Source: CAZGSG01 sp964528095 (GTDB lineage: Bacteria; Bacteroidota; Bacteroidia; Chitinophagales; Chitinophagaceae). From it: a stretch of 64,000 nt of DNA. The notes under the pieces are model-generated. The model ran no database searches. It saw nothing but the letters and a program-made list of their open reading frames with translations, and was not told the origin of the DNA. The stretch spans positions 60,979 through 124,978 of the forward strand of contig CAZGSG010000001.1 in NCBI GenBank assembly GCA_964528095.1, read 5' to 3'. This document shows positions 46,001-54,455 of the stretch, one piece after another (within the stretch, counting starts at the first letter, position 1; each line of letters starts with the position of its first letter). A program made the position numbers and the translations under genes.

Positions 46001-46254
46001 TTGAAGACGGCTCATACCTTCGTCTGAACAACCTGACCTTTGCTTATAACCTGCCAAGAAGCATCCTGAGCAAAGCGAAGATCTCTAACTTTAAGGTATA
46101 TGCTACGGTAAACAACCTGGCGACTATTACCGGTTATTCAGGATATGATCCCGATGTAACGGCAAGAAGATCGGATCCGCTCACACCCGGTGTCGACTTT
46201 GCGGCTTATCCCCGGTCAAGAACATGGGTATTTGGTGTAAACGTTTCTTTCTAA
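43039..46254 (+). CDS. SusC/RagA-type TonB-dependent outer-membrane transporter
   Basis: 1071 residues. Signal peptide (VTQLYAQ, about 1-28), CarboxypepD_reg-like domain (about 31-115; EVSGVVTSSENKQPLADVTV), then the plug with LDDVVVVGYSTVRRRDLTGAV and LYIVDGVQ ... SIDVLKDASTTAIYGARAANG, the SusC signature. A long barrel ends in WVFGVNVSF with terminal Phe. The partner SusD follows after 21 bases. Together they bind and import oligosaccharides across the outer membrane using TonB energy. The neighbouring lyase and esterases indicate pectin fragments as substrate. Confidence 0.96.
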   Translation: MKSILSKAGLVFLFLITLSLSVTQLYAQGKEVSGVVTSSENKQPLADVTVTVKGTKTNTRTDAAGRYRITVTGDAAVLVFSYTGFLASEAVTGARTSIDIELLQQVKDLDDVVVVGYSTVRRRDLTGAVSSLPAKQLRDNPLSNVAEAIQGRLAGVQAIASEGGPGADVIIRVRGGGSITQDNSPLYIVDGVQVENALSVLSPQDIASIDVLKDASTTAIYGARAANGVFIITTKTGRPGKTNVSYNGSFGFRQLPQTMDVLSPYDFVVWQYERSRGNTADSTSFVQSYGTTWDTLNVYKNFSPINWQEEVFGNNAKYQNHNVSVSGGNQSTTFNLSVTANREDGQLIESGFDRNLVNFKLDHKINDKFKIGFTTRYLDQKIRGAGTTNSGTRATNRLRHTINYRPFELPTPTGGIDDFDEAYFLASSGATNPVLLTKAEYRRQATRASYFTGYVNYNIIKNLVFRSTFGYDNTFVRTDLFYSKITPTARNFASLPTASIGEQNNYQITNSNTLQYTLNNFNQHHDISVLVGQEVVDFRSKQNAIETRYFPADISPQKALANMGLGSAPSGSSQPLPTSFEQPAARIFSLFGRVTYAYDDKYLASFNLRSDRSSKFSPINGSLVFPSGSVAWRFSKEKFMNNISWINDAKVRFGFGAVGNNRIDNLLYLQLYGVTGQYALNHSILPGFAPIALANPNLKWEKNTTQNLGLDLSLFNNKVQFTVDVYKNTAKDLLLSVQIPSTTGYPNQIQNIGSASNRGVEFQVSATPVQKGDFSWNSNFNISFNRNRVENLGGVDQITRNSGWQGSDGVDDYLVKVGQPAGLMYGFVTDGFYGVSDFDYNTTTQAYTLKTGIAANGVYGVPQPGMLKWKDLNGDGVITADGDRQVIGNANPDFTGGWYNNFTYKNFELSLFVNFVYGNDIYNANKLEWTDGSFPNLNMLNIMKDRWTNIDAQGNIVRDPAALAKLNENAKIWSPVRVQRWWLHSWAIEDGSYLRLNNLTFAYNLPRSILSKAKISNFKVYATVNNLATITGYSGYDPDVTARRSDPLTPGVDFAAYPRSRTWVFGVNVSF

Positions 46255-46275
46255 CAACTACAAAAAGATTGATGT

Positions 46276-48105
46276 ATGAAAAATAAAATTGTTCAACGAA
46301 TAGCCGGCACGGTCTTACTGTCTTCCCTGCTATTCACAATAGGTTGTAAAAAATATACGGAGGTTCAGCCTGTATCGCAATACAGTATCCCGCAGGCGTT
46401 TTCAGATGTTTCCAATGCCACGAATGCGCTGATCGGTGTATACGATGAACTACAGGGTGATAATGGATATGGGATCCGTATCAGTATGTATTATCCCTAT
46501 GATTCTGATGAAGGGATTGTAAGCGGAAATATTGACAACGGAAGAAGAGGGGTAGGCCGTTACCAGTTGCTGCTCACCAACTCTGAGATCGGCAATCCTT
46601 TTCGTCAATTATACAGGGGTGTTGAAAAAGCGAACCTGTGTATTGAACAGATCCCGGGCATGCCACAGTATACCAATGGAACAGAAACGGAGAAAAAAGA
46701 CCTCCGCCGTTTATATGCGGAAGCGCTGACCTTGCGCGCGCAGTTTTATTTTGAACTGATCCGCAACTGGGGTGATGTGCCTGCGTCAATGGTTCCTGCA
46801 TATAAATTGCCTGACTTGTTCATTCCAAGAGCTGATCGTGATTCAACCTACGATAAGATACTTGCTGACCTGGCTGTTGCAAAAGACCTGCTGCCCTGGA
46901 GAACAGAAGTGGCCAGGAACGAACGCATCACTAAAGGCGCTGCCAAAGCATTACGTGCAAGGATCGCTTTGTTCAGGGGTGGTTATTCATTAAGAGGTGC
47001 AGGTCCGGCATTGGGCACAATGACCAGGCCGGCAGACTACCTGAAATATTATACGATAGCAAGGGATGAGTGTAAAGATCTCATGGATAACAGGACCCAG
47101 CATACATTGAATCCGAATTTTGAAACGGTATGGAGAAATCTCACTTCTTTTATCTATGACCCGCAGGGGGAGATCATTTTTGAAATTGGCGCTGGTGGAG
47201 GTAATAGTAACAGTGATAGCCGCATGGGAAATTATGACGGACCTAACCTGAACAACGCGTCCCGCTATGGAGCAGGTGGCGGTGGAATACAGATCCTGCC
47301 TAACTATTATTATTCATTCGATTCGGTAGATACACGCAGGGATGTGACCATCACGCACTATGCGGTGAATGGGGCTAATAATTTAAAAAGCCAGCGTCGC
47401 CTGGGAGAATTGAATACAGGAAAATATCGTCGCGACTGGCGGGTGCCATTACTACCCGGTACTGTACTCAACGTTGGTTATAACTGGGCGGTGATCCGTT
47501 TCAGCGATGTATTGCTGATGTATGCGGAAGCGGTAAATGAAATAAATAACGGCCCCACTCCTGAAGCGATCACAGCGTTCGAGGAGGTCCGCAAAAGAGC
47601 ATACCGCAATAATACCGGCCTGATTGGTGTGACTCCAACTGGCAAAGCAGGCTTTTTCGATGCGATCGTAAATGAACGGCTGCTTGAATTTGGACATGAA
47701 GGCATTCGTAAATTCGATCTGCTGCGCTGGAATTTATTATCCGTCAAGATCGCTGAGGCCAGGACCAAGATACAGCAGATCCGTGATCGCATAGCGCCAT
47801 ATGATAATGCGCCACAATACATCTATTGGAAAAACAATGGAGAAGAAATACAATATTATGCGGGAACGAATACTGCATTAACAGCACAACCCTTCAACAG
47901 GCCCACACAAATACCATCGCCTGCAACAGGATGGACAAGAACAGACTGGGGTCAGCATCTCACTACCGCCAGTGCGATAGATGGCAAACCATTGTGGCAG
48001 GGATTTGCTTCCTTCTTTGTACCAGGTAAAAGCGAACTGTTACCATTCGACCAGGCAACAATTGCTTCTTACCAGGGACGCCTGGCACAGAACCCGGGTT
48101 ATTAA
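46276..48105 (+). CDS. SusD/RagB-type glycan-binding lipoprotein
   Basis: 609 residues. A lipobox leader (LLFTIGCKKY) puts it on the outer membrane. The SusD-like N-terminal domain has YDELQGDNGYGIR, ADLAVAKDLLPWR and TKGAAKALRARIALFRGG (TPR-like helices). The RagB/SusD C-terminal domain includes VIRFSDVLLMYAEAVNEIN and FDAIVNERLLEFGHEGIRKFDLLRWN, the diagnostic signatures. It is longer than most SusDs (about 500-550). It captures pectin oligomers for the SusC channel. A strong hairpin lies 92 bases after its stop. Confidence 0.96.
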   Translation: MKNKIVQRIAGTVLLSSLLFTIGCKKYTEVQPVSQYSIPQAFSDVSNATNALIGVYDELQGDNGYGIRISMYYPYDSDEGIVSGNIDNGRRGVGRYQLLLTNSEIGNPFRQLYRGVEKANLCIEQIPGMPQYTNGTETEKKDLRRLYAEALTLRAQFYFELIRNWGDVPASMVPAYKLPDLFIPRADRDSTYDKILADLAVAKDLLPWRTEVARNERITKGAAKALRARIALFRGGYSLRGAGPALGTMTRPADYLKYYTIARDECKDLMDNRTQHTLNPNFETVWRNLTSFIYDPQGEIIFEIGAGGGNSNSDSRMGNYDGPNLNNASRYGAGGGGIQILPNYYYSFDSVDTRRDVTITHYAVNGANNLKSQRRLGELNTGKYRRDWRVPLLPGTVLNVGYNWAVIRFSDVLLMYAEAVNEINNGPTPEAITAFEEVRKRAYRNNTGLIGVTPTGKAGFFDAIVNERLLEFGHEGIRKFDLLRWNLLSVKIAEARTKIQQIRDRIAPYDNAPQYIYWKNNGEEIQYYAGTNTALTAQPFNRPTQIPSPATGWTRTDWGQHLTTASAIDGKPLWQGFASFFVPGKSELLPFDQATIASYQGRLAQNPGY

Positions 48106-48196
48106 AGTGTCAGGAGGTTTAAAAGTTTAATAATGTTGGCAAATCTTTTAATCCGGAAATAGTATCGATCTTGAATAAGAAATTTCTATAAAAGTG

Positions 48197-48228
48197 TATA
48201 AGGCTGCTTCCAGATAAGCAGCCTTATA
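48197..48228. terminator. Hairpin between susD and the enzyme genes
   Basis: TATAAGGCTGCTT (48197-48209) pairs perfectly with 48216-48228 around the 6-base loop CCAGAT. A stable GC core with A/T flanks is typical of a Bacteroidota terminator, though a long T-run is absent. It probably lowers read-through from susCD into the enzyme genes, or protects the susCD transcript's 3' end. Confidence 0.65.
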
Positions 48229-48264
48229 TATGTTAAGGGCTCATCTTTTAAATTAACCAATGTG

Positions 48265-49683
48265 ATGAAAAGACTGATAGTAGCGACTGTTTTAATTTCC
48301 ACCCTGCTAGCCTGCCAGGGACAGAAGCAGGCCGTAAAGACGGATAGCGGGGAACCTATCGCGTTTCCCGGAGCCGAAGGTTTTGGAAAATACACAACAG
48401 GTGGCCGTGGTGGTAAAGTATGGGTGATTACAAATCTAAATGATAAAGGGCCGGGTAGTTTTCGCGAAGCGGTAGAAGCGAAGGGGCCGCGGATAATTGT
48501 TTTCGCGGTAGCGGGCACCATACACCTCGAGTCAAAACTCAGTATTCTTAAAGATGTAACGATAGCGGGGCAAAGCTCACCCGGAGAGGGGATTTGTATC
48601 GCAGATCAACCGGTAACACTGGCAGGGGATAATATTATCGTACGTTACCTGCGTTTTCGCATGGGCGATAAATACCAGCGTGGCGGCATGGTAGATGGCA
48701 ACGGCGCCGATGATGCGTTTGGAGGCAATCGAAGAAAAAATATTATCATCGATCATTGCACCATGACCTGGAGCACAGACGAAGCGTTTTCAGTGTACGG
48801 TGGAGACAGTACAACGCTTCAGTGGAATCTCATTACCGAACCGCTCAACTATTCTTATCACTTCGAAACCGGGGATAAGGATTATGAACACCATGGTTAT
48901 GGAGGCATATGGGGTGGTAGCCATTTATCAGCACACCATAATCTGTTTGCGCATTGTAATAGCCGCAATCCGCGATTCAACGGAGCAAGACTGGGTGCAA
49001 AAGATGAATTCGTCGATTTCCGGAATAATGTGATCTATAACTGGGGGGGTAATAATGTGTATGGAGGTGAAGGCGGGGTATATAATATCGTGAACAACTA
49101 TTATAAATATGGGCCTAACACAAGCAAGAGCGTTAAATACCGTATCGTAAATCCGTCAAAACAGGAAAAACCTTTTATTGGATTTGGTAAATATTATGTG
49201 TCCGGCAATTTTGTAGATGAAGCGCCAGACGTATCGGCCAATAACTGGTTGGGTATACATATGGGCGGAGGTACAGATGCGGATAAAAAAGAAGCGGTCG
49301 TTGATAAAGCGTTTGCTACGGAATCGATAGCCGATCAATCAGCTCAAAAATCATTTGAAAATGTATTAAAAAATGTTGGCGCTTCTTTGCCTGTAAGAGA
49401 TACGATGGACCAGCGTATTATTAATGAAGTAAAAAACAGGACCGGCAGGTTCGTGGATGTGCAGGGCGGTTATCCGCATGGTACGGCATATGAGCTAACG
49501 GTAAATGCATGGCCCACGCTTCGGCAACTATTCACCTGGGTGGATAATGATAAAGATGGAATACCCGATCAATGGGAAAAAGAACATGGCTTGAATGCCG
49601 GAGACGCGACAGATGCGGCCGGCCATAAACTACATAAACACTATACAAACATAGAAGTGTACCTGAACAGTTTGGTAAAATGA
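48265..49683 (+). CDS. Pectate lyase (PL1-type), lipoprotein, with Ca-binding tail
   Basis: 472 residues from the ATG at 48265; a GTG one codon earlier is possible. A lipoprotein leader (LISTLLACQGQ) suggests the cell surface or periplasm. The lyase domain has FPGAEGFGKYTTGGRGGKVW, VFAVAGTIHLES, VTIAGQSSPGEGICI, DHCTMTWSTDEAFSVYG and SRNPRFNGARLG. The beta-helix pattern and the RNPR arginine fit the pectate lyase catalytic base. The end carries DNDKDGIPDQWEKEHGLN, a calcium-binding Asp-rich loop. It cleaves polygalacturonate by beta-elimination. First enzyme of the operon after susCD. Confidence 0.9.
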   Translation: MKRLIVATVLISTLLACQGQKQAVKTDSGEPIAFPGAEGFGKYTTGGRGGKVWVITNLNDKGPGSFREAVEAKGPRIIVFAVAGTIHLESKLSILKDVTIAGQSSPGEGICIADQPVTLAGDNIIVRYLRFRMGDKYQRGGMVDGNGADDAFGGNRRKNIIIDHCTMTWSTDEAFSVYGGDSTTLQWNLITEPLNYSYHFETGDKDYEHHGYGGIWGGSHLSAHHNLFAHCNSRNPRFNGARLGAKDEFVDFRNNVIYNWGGNNVYGGEGGVYNIVNNYYKYGPNTSKSVKYRIVNPSKQEKPFIGFGKYYVSGNFVDEAPDVSANNWLGIHMGGGTDADKKEAVVDKAFATESIADQSAQKSFENVLKNVGASLPVRDTMDQRIINEVKNRTGRFVDVQGGYPHGTAYELTVNAWPTLRQLFTWVDNDKDGIPDQWEKEHGLNAGDATDAAGHKLHKHYTNIEVYLNSLVK

Positions 49684-50438
49684 GAAATATGAAACGCTGG
49701 TTATTTTTAGTACTGCCTTGCATCATCATGGCATTTAGCGCTGCGCCGAAAAAAAAGATCCGTATCTGGATGATCGGCGACTCGACGATGTCGGTCAAAG
49801 CCAAAACAGCCTATCCTGAAACCGGCTGGGGTATGCCCTTCGTGTATTTCTGGGACTCTACCGTTACGGTGGATAACCGCGCTATGAACGGACGCAGTAC
49901 CCGTACCTTTCTTGAAGAAAAAAGATGGGCGCCAGTAATGGAAGAGATGCAGGAGGGCGACTATGTTTTTATACAGTTTGCACATAATGATGAAGTGCCC
50001 AGCAAAGCAAGTTATGTTCCTGAAAAAGATTTCAGGAACAATCTGTTGAAATATATAAACGATACACGGTCAAAAAAAGGAATACCCGTATTGCTGACTC
50101 CTGTAGCGCGCCGGAAGTTTGACAGTACAGGCCATATTGTAGAAACACATGCGGTATACGCGCAACTGGTAAGAGATGTGGCAAAAGAAAGTAATACAAT
50201 ACTGATTGAGTTATCTGAAAAAAGTAAAGCGCTATTACAACAGTTAGGGCCTGAAAATTCTAAATATTTATTTAACCACCTGGCGGAGGGAGAACACCCG
50301 AATTATCCAGCAGGTAAAACAGATGATACACATTTTAATGAACTGGGAGCGAGAAAAATGGCGGAGATCGTATTAGGTGAAATAAGAACCCTAATACCCG
50401 GGCTGTCGGAAAGAATTCTTACGGTCGCTAAAAAATGA
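49680..50438 (+). CDS. Rhamnogalacturonan acetylesterase (CE12-type SGNH hydrolase), copy 1
   Basis: 252 residues overlapping the lyase stop by 4 bases (ATGA). The four SGNH blocks are clear: WMIGDSTM (Ser nucleophile), DNRAMNGRSTRTF (Gly/Asn), IQFAHNDE (Asn) and DDTHFNELGA (Asp-x-x-His). A short signal sequence (LFLVLPCIIMAFSAAP) exports it. It removes acetyl groups from rhamnogalacturonan so that lyases and hydrolases can act. The next gene is a tandem paralogue about half identical, as judged by eye. Family known to be selective for RG-I; exact substrate inferred. Confidence 0.9.
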   Translation: MRNMKRWLFLVLPCIIMAFSAAPKKKIRIWMIGDSTMSVKAKTAYPETGWGMPFVYFWDSTVTVDNRAMNGRSTRTFLEEKRWAPVMEEMQEGDYVFIQFAHNDEVPSKASYVPEKDFRNNLLKYINDTRSKKGIPVLLTPVARRKFDSTGHIVETHAVYAQLVRDVAKESNTILIELSEKSKALLQQLGPENSKYLFNHLAEGEHPNYPAGKTDDTHFNELGARKMAEIVLGEIRTLIPGLSERILTVAKK

Positions 50439-50481
50439 CACATTCGTATAAAGAATAAATGCTGATCACGGTATCTTATAT

Positions 50482-51249
50482 ATGAAAAACAGGTATAGCT
50501 ATATCATTTTATCACTGGCATTGATTGTTGTATCATTTACAAGTGTTCAAAAAAAGAAAATCAAAATCTGGATGATCGGTGATTCAACCATGTGTACCTA
50601 TGAGCCTTCCCGTGCGCCCATTACTGGCTGGGGAATGCCTTTTGCCGGTTTTTTCGATTCCACTGTTTCAACGGATAACCGCGCCAGGGGTGGAAGAAGT
50701 ACCCGGACTTTTATCGCCGAAGGCCGCTGGCAGCCTGTTGCCGACAGCATACAGGAAGGTGATTATGTACTCATGCAGTTTGGGCATAACGACGAAGCAA
50801 AAGAAGAAAAATACAAAGATCGTTATACGCCGGTAAATGATTATAAACTAAACCTGGCAAAGTTCATCACAGAGACAAGGGCAAAAAAAGGGATCCCCGT
50901 TCTCATTACACCGGTAACAAGAATGCGGTTTGACAAACAGGGTAATATTGAAGAAACACATAAGGAGTACAGTGCCGCGGTGTTGGAAGTCGGCGCTGCT
51001 ACCCATACACCGGTTATTGATCTTGATAAGAAGAGCCGGCAATTATTACAGAAAATGGGACCGGGTTCAGCAGGAATGCTGTTTATGCAATTGGATTCGC
51101 TGGAACATCCAAACTATCCCGCGGGCCTGAAGGACAATACACATTTTAACGAATACGGCGCAAGACGAATGGCGGAACTGGTATTGGAGGATATCCGGGC
51201 CCTGCTACCGGATCTTGCTGATAGGATTATTATTGGAAAAAATAAATAA
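50482..51249 (+). CDS. Rhamnogalacturonan acetylesterase (CE12-type SGNH hydrolase), copy 2
   Basis: 255 residues. It has the same blocks as its neighbour: WMIGDSTM, DNRARGGRSTRTF, MQFGHNDE and DNTHFNEYGA, plus a signal peptide (IILSLALIVVSFTS). It differs in the first loop (CTYEPSRAPITGWG) and where the other has LLQQLGP (LLQKMGP). The pair arose by duplication and has diverged, which suggests different acetyl positions or chains. It ends 2 bases before the next gene, so the genes are co-translated. Confidence 0.9.
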   Translation: MKNRYSYIILSLALIVVSFTSVQKKKIKIWMIGDSTMCTYEPSRAPITGWGMPFAGFFDSTVSTDNRARGGRSTRTFIAEGRWQPVADSIQEGDYVLMQFGHNDEAKEEKYKDRYTPVNDYKLNLAKFITETRAKKGIPVLITPVTRMRFDKQGNIEETHKEYSAAVLEVGAATHTPVIDLDKKSRQLLQKMGPGSAGMLFMQLDSLEHPNYPAGLKDNTHFNEYGARRMAELVLEDIRALLPDLADRIIIGKNK

Positions 51250-51251
51250 AG

Positions 51252-52289
51252 ATGAATACGAAAAGAACAATAGGATCTACAAAGAAATTTCCTGGCCATA
51301 ACTACTTCAGCAAAGCGACGGCCATCATCCTGCTTTATTTCTATTCATCATTTACGGCGAACGCGCAATCTACAGCAGGGATAACGGGACAACCGGACAC
51401 ATCCTATACAAATTACAAAGCATTTATTTCTACAAAAAAAACGCATCCGGATATCCAGATGGTTACTACATTCAACTTCCCCGGAGTTGTTGAAAAGCGG
51501 GATATTGCCTATTGTAATACCGGCAACCGCCCATTGATGCTGGACGCGTTTTATCCCAAACAAAAAACAAAGAAATTACGTACAGCGGTATTGATGATTC
51601 ACGGCGGTGGATGGCGTACCGGTTCACGCGCGCAACATTATCCCCTGGCTCAGCAACTGGCCGATAAAGGGTATGTATGTTTTACACCCGAATACAGGTT
51701 ATCTACCGAGGCATTATATCCTGCAGCCGTATTGGATCTTAAAAGCGCGGTTAAATGGGTGCATGCGCACGCGAAAGATTATAATATCGACACAACGAGG
51801 ATCGTGGTGGCTGGTTTTTCTGCCGGTGGCGAGCTGGCTGCATTTCTTGGTGCTACAGTAAATAATCCGTTGTTTAAAGACACAGCCTGTAAAATGGAAG
51901 GCAGTAGTACGATCAACGCGGTGATTGATATAGATGGTATACTTTCATTCGTACATCCTGAGTCGGGAGAAGGAGACGACAGCCGCTCCATCTCTGCCGC
52001 CACTAATTGGTTTGGTTATGGTAAAAAAGACAACCCGGCTTTATGGCAGCAGGCTTCGGCGTTAACCTATACCGGCAAACATACGCCACCGACCTTATTC
52101 ATTAACAGTGCAGTTGCCAGAATGCATGCCGGGCGGGAAGATTATATCAATATCCTGAAAGAAAATAAGATCTATGCGGAAGTCAGGGAATTTGAGGGCG
52201 CGCCTCATTCTTTTTGTTTGTTCGAACCCTGGTTTACGCCCACAGTAAATTATATCGACGGTTTTTTAAAAAAGGTATTCACAAAATAA
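51252..52289 (+). CDS. Exported carbohydrate esterase of alpha/beta hydrolase fold
   Basis: 345 residues. A leader with a hydrophobic segment (ATAIILLYFYSSFTANAQS) precedes the BD-FAE/acetyl-esterase-type fold. Oxyanion motif MIHGGGWRTG (about 117-126), nucleophile elbow GFSAGGE (about 182-188) and a C-terminal APHSFCLF with the likely catalytic His are seen. The position in a pectin operon points to acetyl or feruloyl removal from pectin side chains, or methyl-ester cleavage. It is distinct from the two SGNH esterases upstream. The start 2 bases after the preceding stop shows coupling. Confidence 0.85.
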   Translation: MNTKRTIGSTKKFPGHNYFSKATAIILLYFYSSFTANAQSTAGITGQPDTSYTNYKAFISTKKTHPDIQMVTTFNFPGVVEKRDIAYCNTGNRPLMLDAFYPKQKTKKLRTAVLMIHGGGWRTGSRAQHYPLAQQLADKGYVCFTPEYRLSTEALYPAAVLDLKSAVKWVHAHAKDYNIDTTRIVVAGFSAGGELAAFLGATVNNPLFKDTACKMEGSSTINAVIDIDGILSFVHPESGEGDDSRSISAATNWFGYGKKDNPALWQQASALTYTGKHTPPTLFINSAVARMHAGREDYINILKENKIYAEVREFEGAPHSFCLFEPWFTPTVNYIDGFLKKVFTK

Positions 52290-52302
52290 AGCTGATCCTT
52301 TA

Positions 52303-53319
52303 ATGAAGAAGCTATTGATAGCGGTACTGTTCTTAACTGGCATCATAAAGCCGGCCGTTTCGCAAACTGCGAATCCGCAACAGTACAAATATATTTTCAC
52401 CGTAGCAAAAGACGGGTCGGGCGATTATAAATACATACAGGATGCCATTGATGCGATGCGCGCCTACCCGCTTGCACGTATTACACTTTATATAAAAAAT
52501 GGGGTGTACAATGAAAAGATAGAATTGCCCGCAACAAATACGGATGTAAGCTTTATTGGAGAAGATGTAAATAAAACGATCATTACATTCAATGATTATT
52601 CAGGCAGGGGCCGGCTTACCACTTTTACATCCTTTACCGCGAAAATTGCAGGTAACCGCTTTGTCGCGGAAAATATCAGTTTTGTAAATGCCGCCGGACC
52701 GGTAGGGCAGGCCGTAGCATTGCATGTCGAAGCAGACAAAGCCGTGTTCAGGAATTGCAAATTTCTTGGTAACCAAGACACCATTTTTGCATCCGGAGAA
52801 ACAGCAAGACAATATTTTTATAACTGTTACATAGAAGGCACCACTGATTTTATATTTGGTCCGTCAACAGCTGTATTTGAGGAATGCACGATTCACAACA
52901 AATCCAATTCATATATCACCGCCGCAAGCACTACACCCGGAAAAAAATTCGGCTATGTATTTCTTCGCTGTAAGTTCACCGCGGACTCTTCCGTTACCAG
53001 TGTGTATTTGGGCCGGCCCTGGCGGGCGCATGCCAAAACGGTTTTTCTCTATTGCGAATTAGGTAAACATATTGCAGCCAAAGGCTGGGACAACTGGGGA
53101 AATACAGCCAATGAAAAAACCATTTTTTATGCGGAATATAAAAACACCGGCCCCGGTGCCAGTACCACCGGCAGAACTGCGTTTTCAAAACAACTAACAG
53201 ACCGGGAAGCGAAGGAATATGATCCGGCAACTATTTTCTCAACGGGTAACCCGGCTGATACAGCGGATAGTAACTGGTTTAAGATAGAGAGTGGTGGTTA
53301 TAAATCAATAATAAAATGA
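52303..53319 (+). CDS. Pectin methylesterase (CE8), copy 1
   Basis: 338 residues, signal peptide (LTGIIKPAVSQT). The CE8 right-handed beta-helix signatures are GQAVALHVEADKAVFRNCKF, GNQDTIFASG (catalytic Asp after Gln), YIEGTTDFIFGPSTAVFEEC (second catalytic Asp) and YLGRPWRAHAKTVF (substrate-binding Arg). The length is usual. It removes methyl groups from homogalacturonan, producing the substrate of pectate lyase. The paralogue follows with a 4-base overlap (ATGA). Confidence 0.95.
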   Translation: MKKLLIAVLFLTGIIKPAVSQTANPQQYKYIFTVAKDGSGDYKYIQDAIDAMRAYPLARITLYIKNGVYNEKIELPATNTDVSFIGEDVNKTIITFNDYSGRGRLTTFTSFTAKIAGNRFVAENISFVNAAGPVGQAVALHVEADKAVFRNCKFLGNQDTIFASGETARQYFYNCYIEGTTDFIFGPSTAVFEECTIHNKSNSYITAASTTPGKKFGYVFLRCKFTADSSVTSVYLGRPWRAHAKTVFLYCELGKHIAAKGWDNWGNTANEKTIFYAEYKNTGPGASTTGRTAFSKQLTDREAKEYDPATIFSTGNPADTADSNWFKIESGGYKSIIK

Positions 53320-54272
53320 AAATAGTATTATTCCTGGTATTGATTGTTGCAGGAGGTGGTTTATCCGCCCAGCAAAAAATTGTGGTCGCGAAAGAAGGTG
53401 GTATGCAGTATACAACGGTGCAGGCCGCATTGAACTCGATACCTAAGAAAAATAAAAAGCCTATTACTATTTATATTGAGAAAGGAGTTTATCGGGAGAA
53501 ATTGCACCTCGATTCATTACAGGATAATGTGACCCTTGAGGGGCAGGATAAATTCAATACAATTCTTATCTATGATGATCACACGGGAAAAACAGCTCCA
53601 AATGGAGAAATAATCAATACAAGAACCTCCTGGAGTTTTTTAATAAAGGCCGATAATTTTACAGCAAGAAATATCACTTTTCAGAATGATGCCGGTTTCA
53701 CGGCAGGCCAGGCGGTGGCAGTAGAATCGGATGGGGATAAAGCCATTTTTGAAAACTGTCGTTTTATCGGTTTTCAGGATGTGTTGTTCACCAATAATGC
53801 CAATAGTCGCCAGTATTATAAAAACTGTTATATAGAAGGCACCACTGATTTCATATTTGGCGCGGCCACCGTATGGTTTGAGCAATGCCATATTCATAGT
53901 AAGAAAAACTCGCATGTCACGGCAGCCTCCACGCCAAAGGAACATAAATATGGCTATGTGTTCAATGATTGTATACTCACCGGTGATACTACATTAAATA
54001 GAGTTTCATTGGGCCGGCCCTGGCGCCCGTATGCAAACGTCGCCTACCTGCATTGTTATATAGGTAAACATATCATGCCCCAGGGATGGGCCAGGTGGAA
54101 TGAGACCGATTACCATCTCACTACCCGGTACAATGAATACAAAAATTATGGTCCCGGAGCTGATACGGGGCGCAGGGAGAACTGGACTCGTCAACTAACC
54201 GATCAGGAAGCCGCGACATACACACTCAAGAATGTGATGGGTAACTGGGACCCGTTAAAAACCAAGCGATAA
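53316..54272 (+). CDS. Pectin methylesterase (CE8), copy 2
   Basis: 318 residues with a signal peptide (LVLIVAGGGLSAQ). Signatures are GQAVAVESDGDKAIFENCRF, GFQDVLFTNN, YIEGTTDFIFGAATVWFEQC and SLGRPWRPYANVAYL. All catalytic residues are kept (Gln-Asp, Asp, Arg). Compared with copy 1, the QDT motif is QDV. Tandem CE8 genes in one operon may cover different methylation patterns or pH. Last gene before the transporter unit; the following 180 bases hold an interrupted dyad. Confidence 0.95.
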   Translation: MKIVLFLVLIVAGGGLSAQQKIVVAKEGGMQYTTVQAALNSIPKKNKKPITIYIEKGVYREKLHLDSLQDNVTLEGQDKFNTILIYDDHTGKTAPNGEIINTRTSWSFLIKADNFTARNITFQNDAGFTAGQAVAVESDGDKAIFENCRFIGFQDVLFTNNANSRQYYKNCYIEGTTDFIFGAATVWFEQCHIHSKKNSHVTAASTPKEHKYGYVFNDCILTGDTTLNRVSLGRPWRPYANVAYLHCYIGKHIMPQGWARWNETDYHLTTRYNEYKNYGPGADTGRRENWTRQLTDQEAATYTLKNVMGNWDPLKTKR

Positions 54273-54283
54273 AAAACAATTGT

Positions 54284-54365
54284 AGCTCACAATAAAGCCA
54301 GGGCCATCGCCACCATATGTAACTATTTATTCCATTTATTATGCTTTATTAACCAATTGTGAGCT
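54284..54365. promoter_or_regulatory. Interrupted inverted repeat before the transporter gene
   Basis: AGCTCACAATAAAG (54284-54297) is mirrored by CTTTATT-AACCA-ATTGTGAGCT (54344-54365), the same sequence with a 5-base insert. The dyad flanks a likely promoter region for the fucP-type unit. It could be a terminator for the esterase operon or an operator. Confidence 0.35.
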
Positions 54366-54455
54366 GAGCGGAAAATAGGCCGGCTTATTTATCATCCCAT
54401 ACTGGAAAAAGATATATCTTTTGCTTTTCAATTTTCTTTTAAACGTTTGCCAGAT

